A DNA stretch of 64,000 bases from an uncultured Campylobacterales bacterium (GCA_947503785.1 CANNFB010000002.1:248001-312000), one strand, 5' to 3'. Shown: positions 22,329 to 32,738, numbered from the stretch's first letter. Made by a program: numbers and translations. The notes: generated by a model not told the origin, from the sequence alone.

Positions 22329-23360
22329 ATGAAAAAAAAAGTTTTATTAAATGGTGTAGGACGCATAGGAAAGATAATTCTTAGATTGTTAAATAAAAAT
22401 GATACTTTTGAAATAGTTTCAATAAATGAAATAAATCCTTATATTAAAAACATTGTTTATTCAATAAATCATGACTCAACTTATGGAAATATTGAAGATA
22501 AATTTAAAGTTTTAAAAGACAACTATATAGAAAATAACTCTTCAAAAATAAAAATATTAAATCACTCTTGCTTAAAAGAAATAGACTTAAAAGATATAGA
22601 TATTATAATAGATGCAAGTGGAAAAAAAGAAGACAGAAATATTTTACAGAACCTCGATGTTGAAGCTATTTTTTTAACACATCCAAATACAAATGCAGAT
22701 ATTAACCTTATCTTAGGTGTAAATGAAAAAAAACTTGATATAAAAAAACACAAAGTAATATCAACAAGTTCATGTAATGCAACTGCACTACTTCCTGCTT
22801 TAAATCTTTTAAAAAAAGAAAAAGGAATTTTTTGTGGAGATATTGTAACTATTCATCCATTACTAAATCATCAAAGAGTTTTAGATGGAAGTTTTGTGGG
22901 AAGTGCAACTAGAGATGTTGAGTGTAACTTTGAATTTGGGCGTTCATCAACTCAAAATATTATTCCAAATAAAACAACTACTATTGAAGCCTGTTCATAT
23001 ATTTGTCCAGAGATTAATGCTGAGTTAATTTCATCATCTTCACTTAGAGTTCCAACAGATACAGTAGGTGCTATTAATGTAACTTTATTTACAGAAGAAC
23101 TATGTTCAAAAGAAGAGGTAATAAGTATTTTTGAAGAGTATGAAAAAAATCAAACTTTTCCAATTATGCTAAATAATTATGAGCCATTAGTTTCAAGTGA
23201 CTTTAAAAAAGAGAATAAAACTACAATTATCGATCACAGATATACAGATGTTAAAAATAATAGAATGATAAAACTTCTACTTTGGTATGATAATGAATGG
23301 GGATATGCATCTAAAGTTGTGGAGATACTAAAATATTATCAAGACATAAAAAAAGGCTAA
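22329..23360 (+). CDS. gap: Divergent glyceraldehyde-3-phosphate dehydrogenase
   Basis: GVGRIGKIILRLL, active-site-like STSSCNATALLPALN, FRVPT-like LRVPTDTVG, WYDNEWGYASKVV. Confidence 0.8.
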   Translation: MKKKVLLNGVGRIGKIILRLLNKNDTFEIVSINEINPYIKNIVYSINHDSTYGNIEDKFKVLKDNYIENNSSKIKILNHSCLKEIDLKDIDIIIDASGKKEDRNILQNLDVEAIFLTHPNTNADINLILGVNEKKLDIKKHKVISTSSCNATALLPALNLLKKEKGIFCGDIVTIHPLLNHQRVLDGSFVGSATRDVECNFEFGRSSTQNIIPNKTTTIEACSYICPEINAELISSSSLRVPTDTVGAINVTLFTEELCSKEEVISIFEEYEKNQTFPIMLNNYEPLVSSDFKKENKTTIIDHRYTDVKNNRMIKLLLWYDNEWGYASKVVEILKYYQDIKKG

Positions 23361-23383
23361 GTTCATAAAACTTAGCCTTTTTT
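23349..23383. terminator. Bidirectional terminator between convergent gap and purM
   Basis: AAAAAAGGCTAAG-ttcataaaa-CTTAGCCTTTTTT. Confidence 0.8.
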
Positions 23384-23409
23384 ATTAGTTAGAAAGATAT
23401 TCAAGTTTA

Positions 23410-24405
23410 TTAGATAAACTCAACACCTTTTTCACCTTGTGCAATTTCACCAATTACATAACCATCAGTATTTGCTAAAATAGCATCTACATTTGCAGGA
23501 TTTACAACTAAAACCATACCAACACCCATATTGAATGTTCTGTACATTTCTTCTAATTCTACATGTTGTCCCATAAATTCAAAAATAGGTAAAACTCTAA
23601 CAGAGTCTCTTTTTACAACAGCTTTTAAATGATCAGGTAAAACTCGTGGTAAATTTTCAGTAATTCCACCACCTGTAATATGTGCTAAAGCGTTGATATT
23701 ATCTTTATTAGCTTTGAATTCTTTTACATAAATTCTTGTTGGTTCTAATAAAACATCTTTTAAAGGCTTTCCTTGGAAATCGTCATCTAAAGACATACCT
23801 AATTTTTCTAGTAATAGTTTTCTTACAAGTGAGAAACCGTTTGAATGGATTCCAGAAGATGGTAAAGCAACTAAAATATCACCAGCAGCGATTCTTTCAA
23901 TTCTGTTTAATTCTTCTTTTTCTGCAATTCCAACACAAAAACCAGCTAAATCAAAATCACCTTCTTTATACATACCAGGCATTTCAGCAGTTTCTCCACC
24001 AACAAGTGCACACTCAGATCTAATACAACCTTCTGCAATTCCTTTAACAACAGCTGTAGCTTCTTCAACTTCAAGTTTTGCAGTTGCATAGTAATCTAGG
24101 AAAAATAATGGTTCACCAAAGTTACATAATAAATCATTTGTACACATAGCAACTAAGTCAATTCCTACTGTATCAAACTTTTTAGAGTCAATTGCTAACT
24201 TAAGTTTTGTACCAACTCCATCAGTTCCTGAAAGAATAACAGGCTGTTTATATCCAGTAGGTAATTCAAAAGCTCCTGCAAAAGAACCAATTCCACCTAA
24301 TACTCCTGGAATCATTGTTGATTTTACAAGAGGTTTAATATTTTCTACAAACTGATTACCAGCATCGATATCAACGCCTGCGTCTTTGTAACTAACTGTG
24401 CTCAT
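23410..24405 (-). CDS. purM: Phosphoribosylformylglycinamidine cyclo-ligase
   Basis: SYKDAGVDIDAGNQFVENIKPLVKST, LSGTDGVGTKLKLAIDSKKFDTVGIDLVAMCTND. Confidence 0.95.
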   Translation of the reverse strand: MSTVSYKDAGVDIDAGNQFVENIKPLVKSTMIPGVLGGIGSFAGAFELPTGYKQPVILSGTDGVGTKLKLAIDSKKFDTVGIDLVAMCTNDLLCNFGEPLFFLDYYATAKLEVEEATAVVKGIAEGCIRSECALVGGETAEMPGMYKEGDFDLAGFCVGIAEKEELNRIERIAAGDILVALPSSGIHSNGFSLVRKLLLEKLGMSLDDDFQGKPLKDVLLEPTRIYVKEFKANKDNINALAHITGGGITENLPRVLPDHLKAVVKRDSVRVLPIFEFMGQHVELEEMYRTFNMGVGMVLVVNPANVDAILANTDGYVIGEIAQGEKGVEFI

Positions 24406-24556
24406 TATTCACCTTTTTAATTGTCTTTGATTAATTTAAAATATTTTGGCAATTATATCAAAATGTTTATAAATATTAAGGATTACATATTATGAAATAA
24501 AAAGATAAAAATTCTATTAAATTTTAAATAAATCATTATTATTGTAAACTTTTTAC

Positions 24557-25147
24557 ATGAACAAGGATTTATTTAAAAACGCAATCGCCTTAACAGGTGG
24601 AATTTCTACAGGTAAAAGTACAGTTTGTAAGCTTCTCAAACTTCATGGCTTTTCAATAATTGATGCAGATCTTATTGCACATAGATTATTAGATGAAAAT
24701 GCTCAAGATATAGCTTCAATGTTTGGAGAGAAGTATGTCGAAAATGGAAAAGTTATAAGAAAAGAGCTAGGAAAGATTATCTTTTCAAATGAAGAGAATA
24801 AACTAAAACTAGAAGCTTTACTTCATCCACTAATAAAAGAAGAAGTTGTAAAAGAATCAAAAATATTAGAAAAGCAAAATAAAACATATTTTGTTGATAT
24901 TCCTTTGTTTTTTGAAAAGATGCGTTATCCAATACCAAAATCATTAGTAGTTTATACGCCAAATAGTATTCAAATTCAAAGACTAATGATAAGAGATAAT
25001 ATTAGTGAAAGTGAAGCTAAATTAAAAATATCTAATCAAATGGATATTGAAGAAAAAAAGAGTTTAGCAGATATGCTAATAGATAACTCAAAAAATTTAG
25101 AACATTTAGAAAAAGAAGTGCAAAGAATTATAGGAGAGATTATATGA
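24557..25147 (+). CDS. coaE: Dephospho-CoA kinase
   Basis: ALTGGISTGKSTVCKLLKLHGFSIIDADLIAH P-loop; DIPLFFE. Confidence 0.9.
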   Translation: MNKDLFKNAIALTGGISTGKSTVCKLLKLHGFSIIDADLIAHRLLDENAQDIASMFGEKYVENGKVIRKELGKIIFSNEENKLKLEALLHPLIKEEVVKESKILEKQNKTYFVDIPLFFEKMRYPIPKSLVVYTPNSIQIQRLMIRDNISESEAKLKISNQMDIEEKKSLADMLIDNSKNLEHLEKEVQRIIGEII

Positions 25148-25893
25148 CATATACTAAATATAGTGCAAGTGGAAATGACTTTGTTATTTTCCATACTTTT
25201 ATTAAAAAAGATTATTCAAAAGAAGCAATACAACTTTGTAATAGAACAGAAGGAATAGGAGCTGATGGATTAATAGTATTAGTTCCTAATGAAAAAGCAG
25301 ATTTTGAATGGCTATTTTACAATAGTGATGGAAGTGATGCTTCAATGTGTGGAAATGGAACGAGAGCTTGTGCACATTATGCATATAAAAATGGTTTAGC
25401 AAGCTCTTCAATGCAATTTTTAACAGGTGCAGGACTTATTAAATCAATAGTTGAAGGGAATATTGTTGAAACAGAATTAACAGCACCTATTGTTATAAAA
25501 GAAGAGTTTGAGCAAGATGGATTTACTTGGTATTTAGTTGATACTGGTGTTCCTCATTTGGTAACTATTGTAGATGATTTAGAAAAATATGACCATGATT
25601 TAAGTGCAAAAATGAGATATGAACATAATGCAAATGTAAACTTCGTAAAAATAGAAAAGGGCAAAGAAGGAAAAGTTTTAAAAGTACGTACTTATGAAAG
25701 AGGTGTTGAAGGGGAAACATTAGCTTGTGGAACTGGAATGGCAGCTTGTTTTTTAAGGGCAAATGATTTAAATCTAGTTTCTAATAAAACTTTTGTTTAT
25801 CCAAAAAGCCAAGAAGAACTAACATTATCATTAGTTGATAATAGTATATATTTTAAAGGTGCTGTAAAGAATATTTTTACAACAAGCAGGTAA
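25144..25893 (+). CDS. dapF: Diaminopimelate epimerase
   Basis: YSASGNDFVIF, DGSDASMCGNGTRACAHYAY, YERGVEGETLACGTGMAA. Confidence 0.95.
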   Translation: MTYTKYSASGNDFVIFHTFIKKDYSKEAIQLCNRTEGIGADGLIVLVPNEKADFEWLFYNSDGSDASMCGNGTRACAHYAYKNGLASSSMQFLTGAGLIKSIVEGNIVETELTAPIVIKEEFEQDGFTWYLVDTGVPHLVTIVDDLEKYDHDLSAKMRYEHNANVNFVKIEKGKEGKVLKVRTYERGVEGETLACGTGMAACFLRANDLNLVSNKTFVYPKSQEELTLSLVDNSIYFKGAVKNIFTTSR

Positions 25894-25899
25894 ATAGTT

Positions 25900-26637
25900 A
25901 TGAAACTAACAAAAGTTTTTTTAGCCATTTTTTTAATATTTTCTTTAAACCTTTCTGCAAAAGGAATGCCTAGTGAATATTATGCAATTAAAAATACTAA
26001 AAAAGCTAAAGAGTACTTTTCTGAATATATTTATAAACTAACAAAAAAAGAAAACATAAGAATTTTAGAAGAAAGAAATTTTGTTAAAAAACTACTTTCT
26101 TCGAATGATGCAAAAACAAATATTACTAAAGAACAATTAAATAAACTTACAGAACTTCAAAAAAGATATAGAATAAAAAAGCTTTATAATTTAAAATCTT
26201 ATATGCTAAAAATTGACGTAATTCCACCTTCAATGAGTATAGCCCAAGCTGCAGTTGAAAGTGCTTGGGGTAAAAGTAGATTTACAAAAAAAGCCAATAA
26301 TATCTTTGGACATTGGACGTACAATTCAAAAAATGGAATTGTTCCAAAAAGAAGACCAGCAGGATCAAAGCATTTTATTAGAGTTTTTCCAAATATTCAA
26401 TCTTCTCTTCGTGCTTATATGTTAAATCTGAATAGACATACAGCATATAAATCTTTTCAAAAGAAAAGATATCAAACAAGAACAAAAAATAAAAATCCAA
26501 TGGGAATGGAATTGTCACAAACAATGTTAAAGTATTCAGGTATTGGAAAAAAGTATTTAGCTATTTTAAAATCTGTAATAAGAAAAAATAAACTTCAAAA
26601 ATATGATAATAGATTTTATCAAGAAATTAAAAAATAA
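25900..26637 (+). CDS. Glucosaminidase domain (Bax/FlgJ-like) secreted protein
   Basis: Signal peptide; [35 protein letters not shown]. Confidence 0.85.
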   Translation: MKLTKVFLAIFLIFSLNLSAKGMPSEYYAIKNTKKAKEYFSEYIYKLTKKENIRILEERNFVKKLLSSNDAKTNITKEQLNKLTELQKRYRIKKLYNLKSYMLKIDVIPPSMSIAQAAVESAWGKSRFTKKANNIFGHWTYNSKNGIVPKRRPAGSKHFIRVFPNIQSSLRAYMLNLNRHTAYKSFQKKRYQTRTKNKNPMGMELSQTMLKYSGIGKKYLAILKSVIRKNKLQKYDNRFYQEIKK

Positions 26638-26662
26638 AATAAATTTAACAAAAGGGAAAAAT

Positions 26663-27832
26663 ATGAATTTCACAGCACCTTTAAAATCCGACTCTATAAA
26701 AATAATGCTTTTAGGAAGTGGAGAGTTAGGAAAAGAAGTTGTAATCGAAGCACAAAGACTTGGAATTGAAACAATTGCAGTTGATAGCTATAACAACGCT
26801 CCAGCACAGTTAGTTGCAAATAAATCATATACTATTAATATGAAAAATAAAGAAGAAATTTTAGATGTAATTAGAAGAGAAAAACCTACATATATATTAC
26901 CTGAAGTTGAAGCTATAAATATTCAAGCACTTTTTACAGCAGAAGAAGAAGGTTTTCATGTAATTCCAAATGCAGATGCAGTAAATAAAACAATGAATAG
27001 GAAAAATATTCGTGAGTTTGCAGCAGTAGAACTTGGTGTTAAAACTGGTGGGTATGAGTTTGTAACTACATTTGAAGGCTTACAAAAAGCAGCAGAGAAA
27101 ATGGGATTCCCTTGTGTAATTAAACCAGTTATGAGTTCTTCAGGACATGGACAAAGTGTTGCAAAAAGCCCAAATGAACTACAAAAATCTTGGGAAATAG
27201 CAAAAGAAGCTAGAGGAGATGCTAGTGAATTAATTGTAGAAGAGTTTATAACTTTTGATTATGAAATTACAATGCTAACTGTACGAAATGGAAAACAAAC
27301 AGTATTTTGTGAACCAATTGGACATATACAAGAAGATGGTGATTTTATCTTTTCATGGCAACCTATGAATATGAGTGAAGATGCAAAAACAAAAGCTCAA
27401 AAGATTGCAAAAACGGTAACTGATGGTTTAGGTGGTCGAGGTATCTTTGGTGTTGAAATGTTTGTAAAAGGTGACGAAGTGTATTTTTCTGAAGTAAGCC
27501 CAAGACCACATGATACAGGAATGGTTACTATGATTACTCAATCTGCTAGTGAATTTGCACTTCATGTACGTGCGGTTTTAGGACTTCCATTAGATTATAT
27601 TGATTATGGAGCAGGTGCTAGTGCTGCATACAAAGCTAGAAATGATACATTTAATCCTCAAATTGATATTTATGATCAGTCATTTGCAAAAGATTCAATT
27701 ATTAGAGTATTTGGAAAGCCACAAAGTCATGTAGGAAGAAGAATGGCTGTTGCCTTGACATTTGATAAAGATTCTAGTGATAAAGCTTTACAGAGAGCTA
27801 AAGAGATTATTGGGAATTTTGACGATAAATAG
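26663..27832 (+). CDS. purT: Formate-dependent phosphoribosylglycinamide formyltransferase
   Basis: ATP-grasp: [60 protein letters not shown] at 26663 preferred over 26603. Confidence 0.93.
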   Translation: MNFTAPLKSDSIKIMLLGSGELGKEVVIEAQRLGIETIAVDSYNNAPAQLVANKSYTINMKNKEEILDVIRREKPTYILPEVEAINIQALFTAEEEGFHVIPNADAVNKTMNRKNIREFAAVELGVKTGGYEFVTTFEGLQKAAEKMGFPCVIKPVMSSSGHGQSVAKSPNELQKSWEIAKEARGDASELIVEEFITFDYEITMLTVRNGKQTVFCEPIGHIQEDGDFIFSWQPMNMSEDAKTKAQKIAKTVTDGLGGRGIFGVEMFVKGDEVYFSEVSPRPHDTGMVTMITQSASEFALHVRAVLGLPLDYIDYGAGASAAYKARNDTFNPQIDIYDQSFAKDSIIRVFGKPQSHVGRRMAVALTFDKDSSDKALQRAKEIIGNFDDK

Positions 27833-27859
27833 AACTAAAGTATAACTTTAGTTCTATTT
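27827..27859. terminator. Bidirectional hairpin overlapping the ends of purT and the convergent CDS
   Basis: AAATAGAACTAAAG-tataa-CTTTAGTTCTATTT, perfect 14-bp stem. Confidence 0.7.
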
Positions 27860-28931
27860 ATATTTTAAAAGAGCAAGAATAAGCCATACCTTCATCTTCA
27901 ATAGTATTTACATCAATTGTAGCACCTATCATAGTTGCTAAATTTTTCGCTTCAATAATATATTTGTTTTCCGTATCAGAAAGAAAGAGAGTATGAATAT
28001 TCTTCACTTCAAACCCATTATTTTTAACTACTAATTGAATAGTCTTTTTATGCTTAAAAATACTCACTTCAATTAGTTTATTAATCTTCCCTTTTTTCAT
28101 CTCTTTTTTTACTAAATCCATACATGATTGTTCAATAAAAGATGAGATAATATTTTCAAGATAAAGAATATTCATTTCTACTTCTTTTCTTAAATTTAAA
28201 TCTAAGTTATAATCTAAAGATATTCTATATCTAAAGTTTGCATAAATATAATTATCAGATCTTCTTTTATGTAATTCAAGTAAATAGTTAAGAACAGTAA
28301 AATCTTTTACTTGCTCACTTTCTTTATCAAAGTTGTTGATTACATATTCAAACTTTTTTAATTCTTCAAAATGTAAGGCAAAAGTATCGATGAGTTCAAA
28401 AATAAATGTACTATTAATTAAGTCTTCTACACCTAGTTTATTTAAATATTTATCAACAATTGTAGTATCAAACATTGTTACTAAGTATTTTAAATTAAAA
28501 ATTTTGTTCTTGATATTTGATAGAGTTTGAACATCTCTTAAAAGTTTCTTTTTAGATGCAGTAGGAATAACTTTAGTTTCTAAGTCCATTTCTAATAAAT
28601 CTAAAAAATTCTTATCATCATATATTAAATTTACAGTTTCAATCTGGCTTGATTTATTACACTCTAATAATAAAACCTTCATATATTCTTTAACAAGCTC
28701 TAAAGATTGATTTAGTTCAGAAACTATTAAAAGAATTTTATTTTGCATCAAATCATGTTGGTCATTTAGTATTTGTCGATTTAATTTTGTTTTTCCACCA
28801 TTTTCACTTATTAATATTTCATCAAAGATAAATAACTTATTAAAAATATCTGTAAAAGGCTTTATTTCTTCAGAAATATTTTTTATATGATGATTTACTT
28901 TTTCATTACATTCATCTACTATATTAGTCAA
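27858..28931 (-). CDS. Hypothetical protein with possible degenerate HATPase-like C-terminus (last gene of pilus-like locus)
   Basis: Helical N-terminal ~270 aa; C-term VVKNNG...YIIEAKNLATMIGATIDVNTIEDEGMAYSCSFKI weakly resembles GHKL ATPases. Confidence 0.5.
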   Translation of the reverse strand: MTNIVDECNEKVNHHIKNISEEIKPFTDIFNKLFIFDEILISENGGKTKLNRQILNDQHDLMQNKILLIVSELNQSLELVKEYMKVLLLECNKSSQIETVNLIYDDKNFLDLLEMDLETKVIPTASKKKLLRDVQTLSNIKNKIFNLKYLVTMFDTTIVDKYLNKLGVEDLINSTFIFELIDTFALHFEELKKFEYVINNFDKESEQVKDFTVLNYLLELHKRRSDNYIYANFRYRISLDYNLDLNLRKEVEMNILYLENIISSFIEQSCMDLVKKEMKKGKINKLIEVSIFKHKKTIQLVVKNNGFEVKNIHTLFLSDTENKYIIEAKNLATMIGATIDVNTIEDEGMAYSCSFKI

Positions 28932-28940
28932 AATTATACC

Positions 28941-29969
28941 TTATCGACAATTTTCATCTTCTACTAATAAATTAGTATCTACAAGTTGAACCCAATTTGA
29001 GTCATTATCTACAACCATTACATCACCAGATTTCTTTTTATAAATAGTGTCTAAATGTAACCAATTTGCTCTTTTCGCTTGAATAGTAAATTGATCATTA
29101 ATTTTTAAAACTCTTAAAATTGTTGCATTTAAATCATTTGTATTTCTTACATTTAATTTACTTTTATTTACTGTATATAAACATGCAGATAAATCTTTTT
29201 TTATAGTATTGTTTTTTATATTTGCAAAAGATTCTTTTACACTGTAGTTTTTTGCTTCTTTTACTACACTTATATCTTCTATTTTTTTACTTTCTTTTTT
29301 CTTTTCTTTTTTTACTACTTTTTCTATCTCTACTTTTGCTTCTTTCTTTAAATCACTTACAGATATTCCATAATTATTTAAATAAATCACATAACCATAA
29401 TCTTCATCAACTTTTTTATATAACTTGATAGTTTTTGTTCTTACATCAATTTTTATGATTTTATGACCTAAAATACTGTCACCTCTTACATATCTACCTT
29501 CAATATTAGAACTTAATTCACTATCTGCTTTTGCTGTACTTTTTTCATCAACTTTTAAGATTACATAATCTTTCCCATTAAAAGAGTACATACTTTTTAT
29601 TTTGATATCTTTTAATTTTTTAGTTCTTGTAAAATCACTAGTTAATCTAGCCATTTCATTTTGATGTTTAAATACATTTTTCTCATAATCTTCTTGTGAA
29701 ACTTCAAGTTTTTCAACATAAATACCTTGAGTACTTGTATTTGAATTCACATTCTTATTATTAGGATTAGTAGTTTTATTTTGAATTGAATCAATTTGTT
29801 CTTCTAGATAATCTTTTTCAAGTCCAGTTATACTTTTAAAAAAATTTTTTGATTGTTGGTCTAAAACATCTAATTTATCAACATTATCCATACTTTCTTT
29901 ATTTACTTCTTGGGCATATAAATTAATAACTGTAAAAATAAATACAATAATTAAACTAATTCTCTTCAT
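28941..29969 (-). CDS. Secreted/periplasmic pilus-locus protein with C-terminal SH3-like region
   Basis: Signal peptide MKRISLIIVFIFTVINLYA; C-term KLNVRNTNDLNATILRVLKINDQFTIQAKRANWLHLD; ATG at 29969 with AAGGAA RBS preferred over 30020. Confidence 0.6.
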   Translation of the reverse strand: MKRISLIIVFIFTVINLYAQEVNKESMDNVDKLDVLDQQSKNFFKSITGLEKDYLEEQIDSIQNKTTNPNNKNVNSNTSTQGIYVEKLEVSQEDYEKNVFKHQNEMARLTSDFTRTKKLKDIKIKSMYSFNGKDYVILKVDEKSTAKADSELSSNIEGRYVRGDSILGHKIIKIDVRTKTIKLYKKVDEDYGYVIYLNNYGISVSDLKKEAKVEIEKVVKKEKKKESKKIEDISVVKEAKNYSVKESFANIKNNTIKKDLSACLYTVNKSKLNVRNTNDLNATILRVLKINDQFTIQAKRANWLHLDTIYKKKSGDVMVVDNDSNWVQLVDTNLLVEDENCR

Positions 29970-29988
29970 TTTTTTCCTTTTAAAACTT

Positions 29989-32247
29989 TTACTTAAATAT
30001 GAATTCATAATTAAATCCACCTATATATGTTGGGTATTTCATAAAGAAATATTTATCTTCAACTCCATCTTTATCAGTTTTCATTATAGAAAAAGGATAA
30101 TCTTCAACAAAAAGAAAATCTTTATCTAAGTCAAGTAAATTAGAATTAAATATTGGTAGCATAACAGTATTCCCAATTCTGGATTGAGTTTCACCATTAG
30201 AGCCTTGATAAAAAACCATTTGACCCCAACAATACATTTGATTTTCAGTACTAATTCCACACATACCATTTTGATCTTCAATCATACGTATTATTTTCCA
30301 ATCAATATCGTTAATAGCATTTTTGAATAAAGTTTCTTCTTCAGTAGTATATGTATTTAATTTATTTATTTTTGTAAAATAATCACCTTTTAATTGATTT
30401 TTACTATTAACCCAAATAATGCCTTTTCCATAACTTTCATATTCTACTATGCTGCCACCAGCTTCAGCTTTACTTGAAATATCAACAGAAAGAATTTCAC
30501 CATCCACTGCTGCATCATAATCAATATGAGATTCAATTAAAGTACTGATATTCTCAACTTTTGCATCTTCATCTTTAGCTTGAGATATTTTATAAAAATT
30601 TCCATTAGCATCTTTTGCTATAACTGTTTGTTGTCCTGCAAGTATTGATTCAAAAGTTATGTCACTTTTTACAAGCTTTGGTTTACATAAATTAGCAGTT
30701 GAACAATTATTTCCACCTATTTGGCTATCCGTTCCCCATGTATATATTTCACCTGTCGTACTTAATCCCACCATTCTTCTAAAGCCGACACTAATCGTGT
30801 AGGTTAAATCTTTAAATTTTATATTAGTTGCCAGGAGAGTTGGTTCCTCGTTAGATTCGCTATCAGAGGCTCCAGTATAGCCCAATGTTGTATGATTTTG
30901 TCCCCAATAATAAATATATCCATCATCTGAAAGAACAAACCATGATGATAAAAGAGAAAATACTCTTTTGGCACGTTTTGTTATTTTTATCTTTCCTTCA
31001 ACAACTGTCTCAGTATTTGTACCATCGAAAAAAACACTTCGGTGAAGAATTTCAGTATTCTTTTTTATATCCCTATCATATCCTTCAAAGTCTATAAAAG
31101 TTTGATTAAGAACATAATCTCCAGCACAATAAAGTTCTCCTTTAGCAGTAATTGCACAAGTACCATGATAAACATCTGATGTAAAATCTACAAATTTAGG
31201 TCGTAAAGGAGAAGAAAAATAATTTTGATTATATAATTCATTATATACTATATCAGCAGCATCAATCTTCCCATCACCATTATTATCAACATTTTTCTTA
31301 CCATAAAGCCTTGATTTAGCTTTAACTAAAACACTAATCACTGCTTTACTATTTCCTATTGTACCATTTGCTGTACGATAAGTATTATTTCCAATACTAA
31401 CACCTTTGAGAACATTATTACCCCAAGTGTATAAATCACCATTTACAATCATTCCACCAGCACGTCTAGAAAACTTTAAAATTGTTTCTCCAATATCTCT
31501 GATAGTTCCACCTAATTTAACAATACCTACATCTCCACCAATATTAATATATTCTTGTGCTATTTCATCTTCCATATTAAATATTTGCTGGCCTGGAGAT
31601 AAAATCTTGTTATTATCTATAATTGTTTTAAAGGCAGGAGCAATTCCACCGACTAAATCAGTTCTACTTAAATCTTCGTAAATAATTAAACTTTTATCTA
31701 AAGAATAAACTAAGGTATCTCTATTATACCAATGAAGAACTCCATCATCATCTAAATAATACATACTTGTAGTTGTCGATTTTGCTGTATCTTCATCACT
31801 TGTAACTTCACTAGCTAAAGATAGAATATACGTTTCTTTAATAGAAAAAGAGATAGAAACATTATGATTTTTTTTGCTAAGAGGTGCTTTTGAATAAGTT
31901 CTGTTTTCATTTGAATAGTATTTATCATATAGTGCTGATTTTACATTTGAAGGTATTGAACTTATTATATAAGTTTTAGTATCATCTAAAGACATTGACC
32001 CTCCAAATAAATTTGAATTATTAAAGCCATTTGGTAAATAAGTTTTTAGACTTGTACTTTCTGAACCTAGTATTGAAGTTGGTTTTGAAGCTTTTGTCAG
32101 AACATATTTTTTATATGCTTTAGCAATTTGTTCTTCTTTTTTTATTACTTTTTTTATTTTTGATAAAGAAATGGTATCAAAGTACATCTCTTTTGAATAC
32201 AAAGTTATTGATAATAAACATATAATAAAAAGTTTAATAAAAATCAT
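29989..32247 (-). CDS. Secreted RCC1-like beta-propeller protein (pilus-locus)
   Basis: Signal peptide; RCC1-like blades LYTWGNN, CAITAKGELYCAGD, VLSDDGYIYYWGQN, GLSTTGEIYTWGTD, CGISTENQMYCWGQ; ends YPTYIGGFNYEFIFK. Confidence 0.75.
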   Translation of the reverse strand: MIFIKLFIICLLSITLYSKEMYFDTISLSKIKKVIKKEEQIAKAYKKYVLTKASKPTSILGSESTSLKTYLPNGFNNSNLFGGSMSLDDTKTYIISSIPSNVKSALYDKYYSNENRTYSKAPLSKKNHNVSISFSIKETYILSLASEVTSDEDTAKSTTTSMYYLDDDGVLHWYNRDTLVYSLDKSLIIYEDLSRTDLVGGIAPAFKTIIDNNKILSPGQQIFNMEDEIAQEYINIGGDVGIVKLGGTIRDIGETILKFSRRAGGMIVNGDLYTWGNNVLKGVSIGNNTYRTANGTIGNSKAVISVLVKAKSRLYGKKNVDNNGDGKIDAADIVYNELYNQNYFSSPLRPKFVDFTSDVYHGTCAITAKGELYCAGDYVLNQTFIDFEGYDRDIKKNTEILHRSVFFDGTNTETVVEGKIKITKRAKRVFSLLSSWFVLSDDGYIYYWGQNHTTLGYTGASDSESNEEPTLLATNIKFKDLTYTISVGFRRMVGLSTTGEIYTWGTDSQIGGNNCSTANLCKPKLVKSDITFESILAGQQTVIAKDANGNFYKISQAKDEDAKVENISTLIESHIDYDAAVDGEILSVDISSKAEAGGSIVEYESYGKGIIWVNSKNQLKGDYFTKINKLNTYTTEEETLFKNAINDIDWKIIRMIEDQNGMCGISTENQMYCWGQMVFYQGSNGETQSRIGNTVMLPIFNSNLLDLDKDFLFVEDYPFSIMKTDKDGVEDKYFFMKYPTYIGGFNYEFIFK

Positions 32248-32738
32248 TTTTTAATATCCTTTGCCTTTGATATATAATTTACAAAATAAATAGTATTGTT
32301 CTTCTCACTTTTTTTCATCTCACCTAAATAAGATAAAATACCCTCTCCTGCTTTTAAGCCTTCTTTACTTCTGGCTGTTAATTGCGTAACTATAATATAA
32401 TTATCTATACACATTTTTTTAGAATTTAAAAACTTTAGATTATAATCTAAAACTGACATTCTTTTATAAATATCTTTTATTTTACTATCTATTTCTTCTT
32501 TTTTAATATATTTAGATTCAATTTCCACCATTTTAGCTTTTGTCTTTACAACTTTTCTTTTTAAACTAAGTGTTTCTTGCTTTTTAATTTGAAGTTCTTT
32601 TGTGAGTTGTTCTTTTTCATAAACTAATTTAAAAAAACTTGCTAATTTAAAAAAGAAAAATCCAATAAGATATGCAACAAATATAAATAAACCTACTTTA
32701 ATAATTAGTTTAAATCTCTTATTATTAATACTAATCAT
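32244..32738 (-). CDS. Single-TM coiled-coil inner-membrane protein (PilO/GspM-like)
   Basis: N-terminal TM then long coiled coil; operon position between ATPase and RCC1-like genes. Confidence 0.45.
   Translation of the reverse strand: MISINNKRFKLIIKVGLFIFVAYLIGFFFFKLASFFKLVYEKEQLTKELQIKKQETLSLKRKVVKTKAKMVEIESKYIKKEEIDSKIKDIYKRMSVLDYNLKFLNSKKMCIDNYIIVTQLTARSKEGLKAGEGILSYLGEMKKSEKNNTIYFVNYISKAKDIKK

Noticed and set aside
23736-24023. 95-aa plus ORF antisense to purM
   Set aside because: Low-complexity Leu/Gln-rich shadow translation of a conserved gene
26603-26662. Extended purT start in the ORF track overlapping the glucosaminidase gene
   Set aside because: ATG at 26663 preceded by AAAGGGAAAAAT RBS fits known PurT N-termini better
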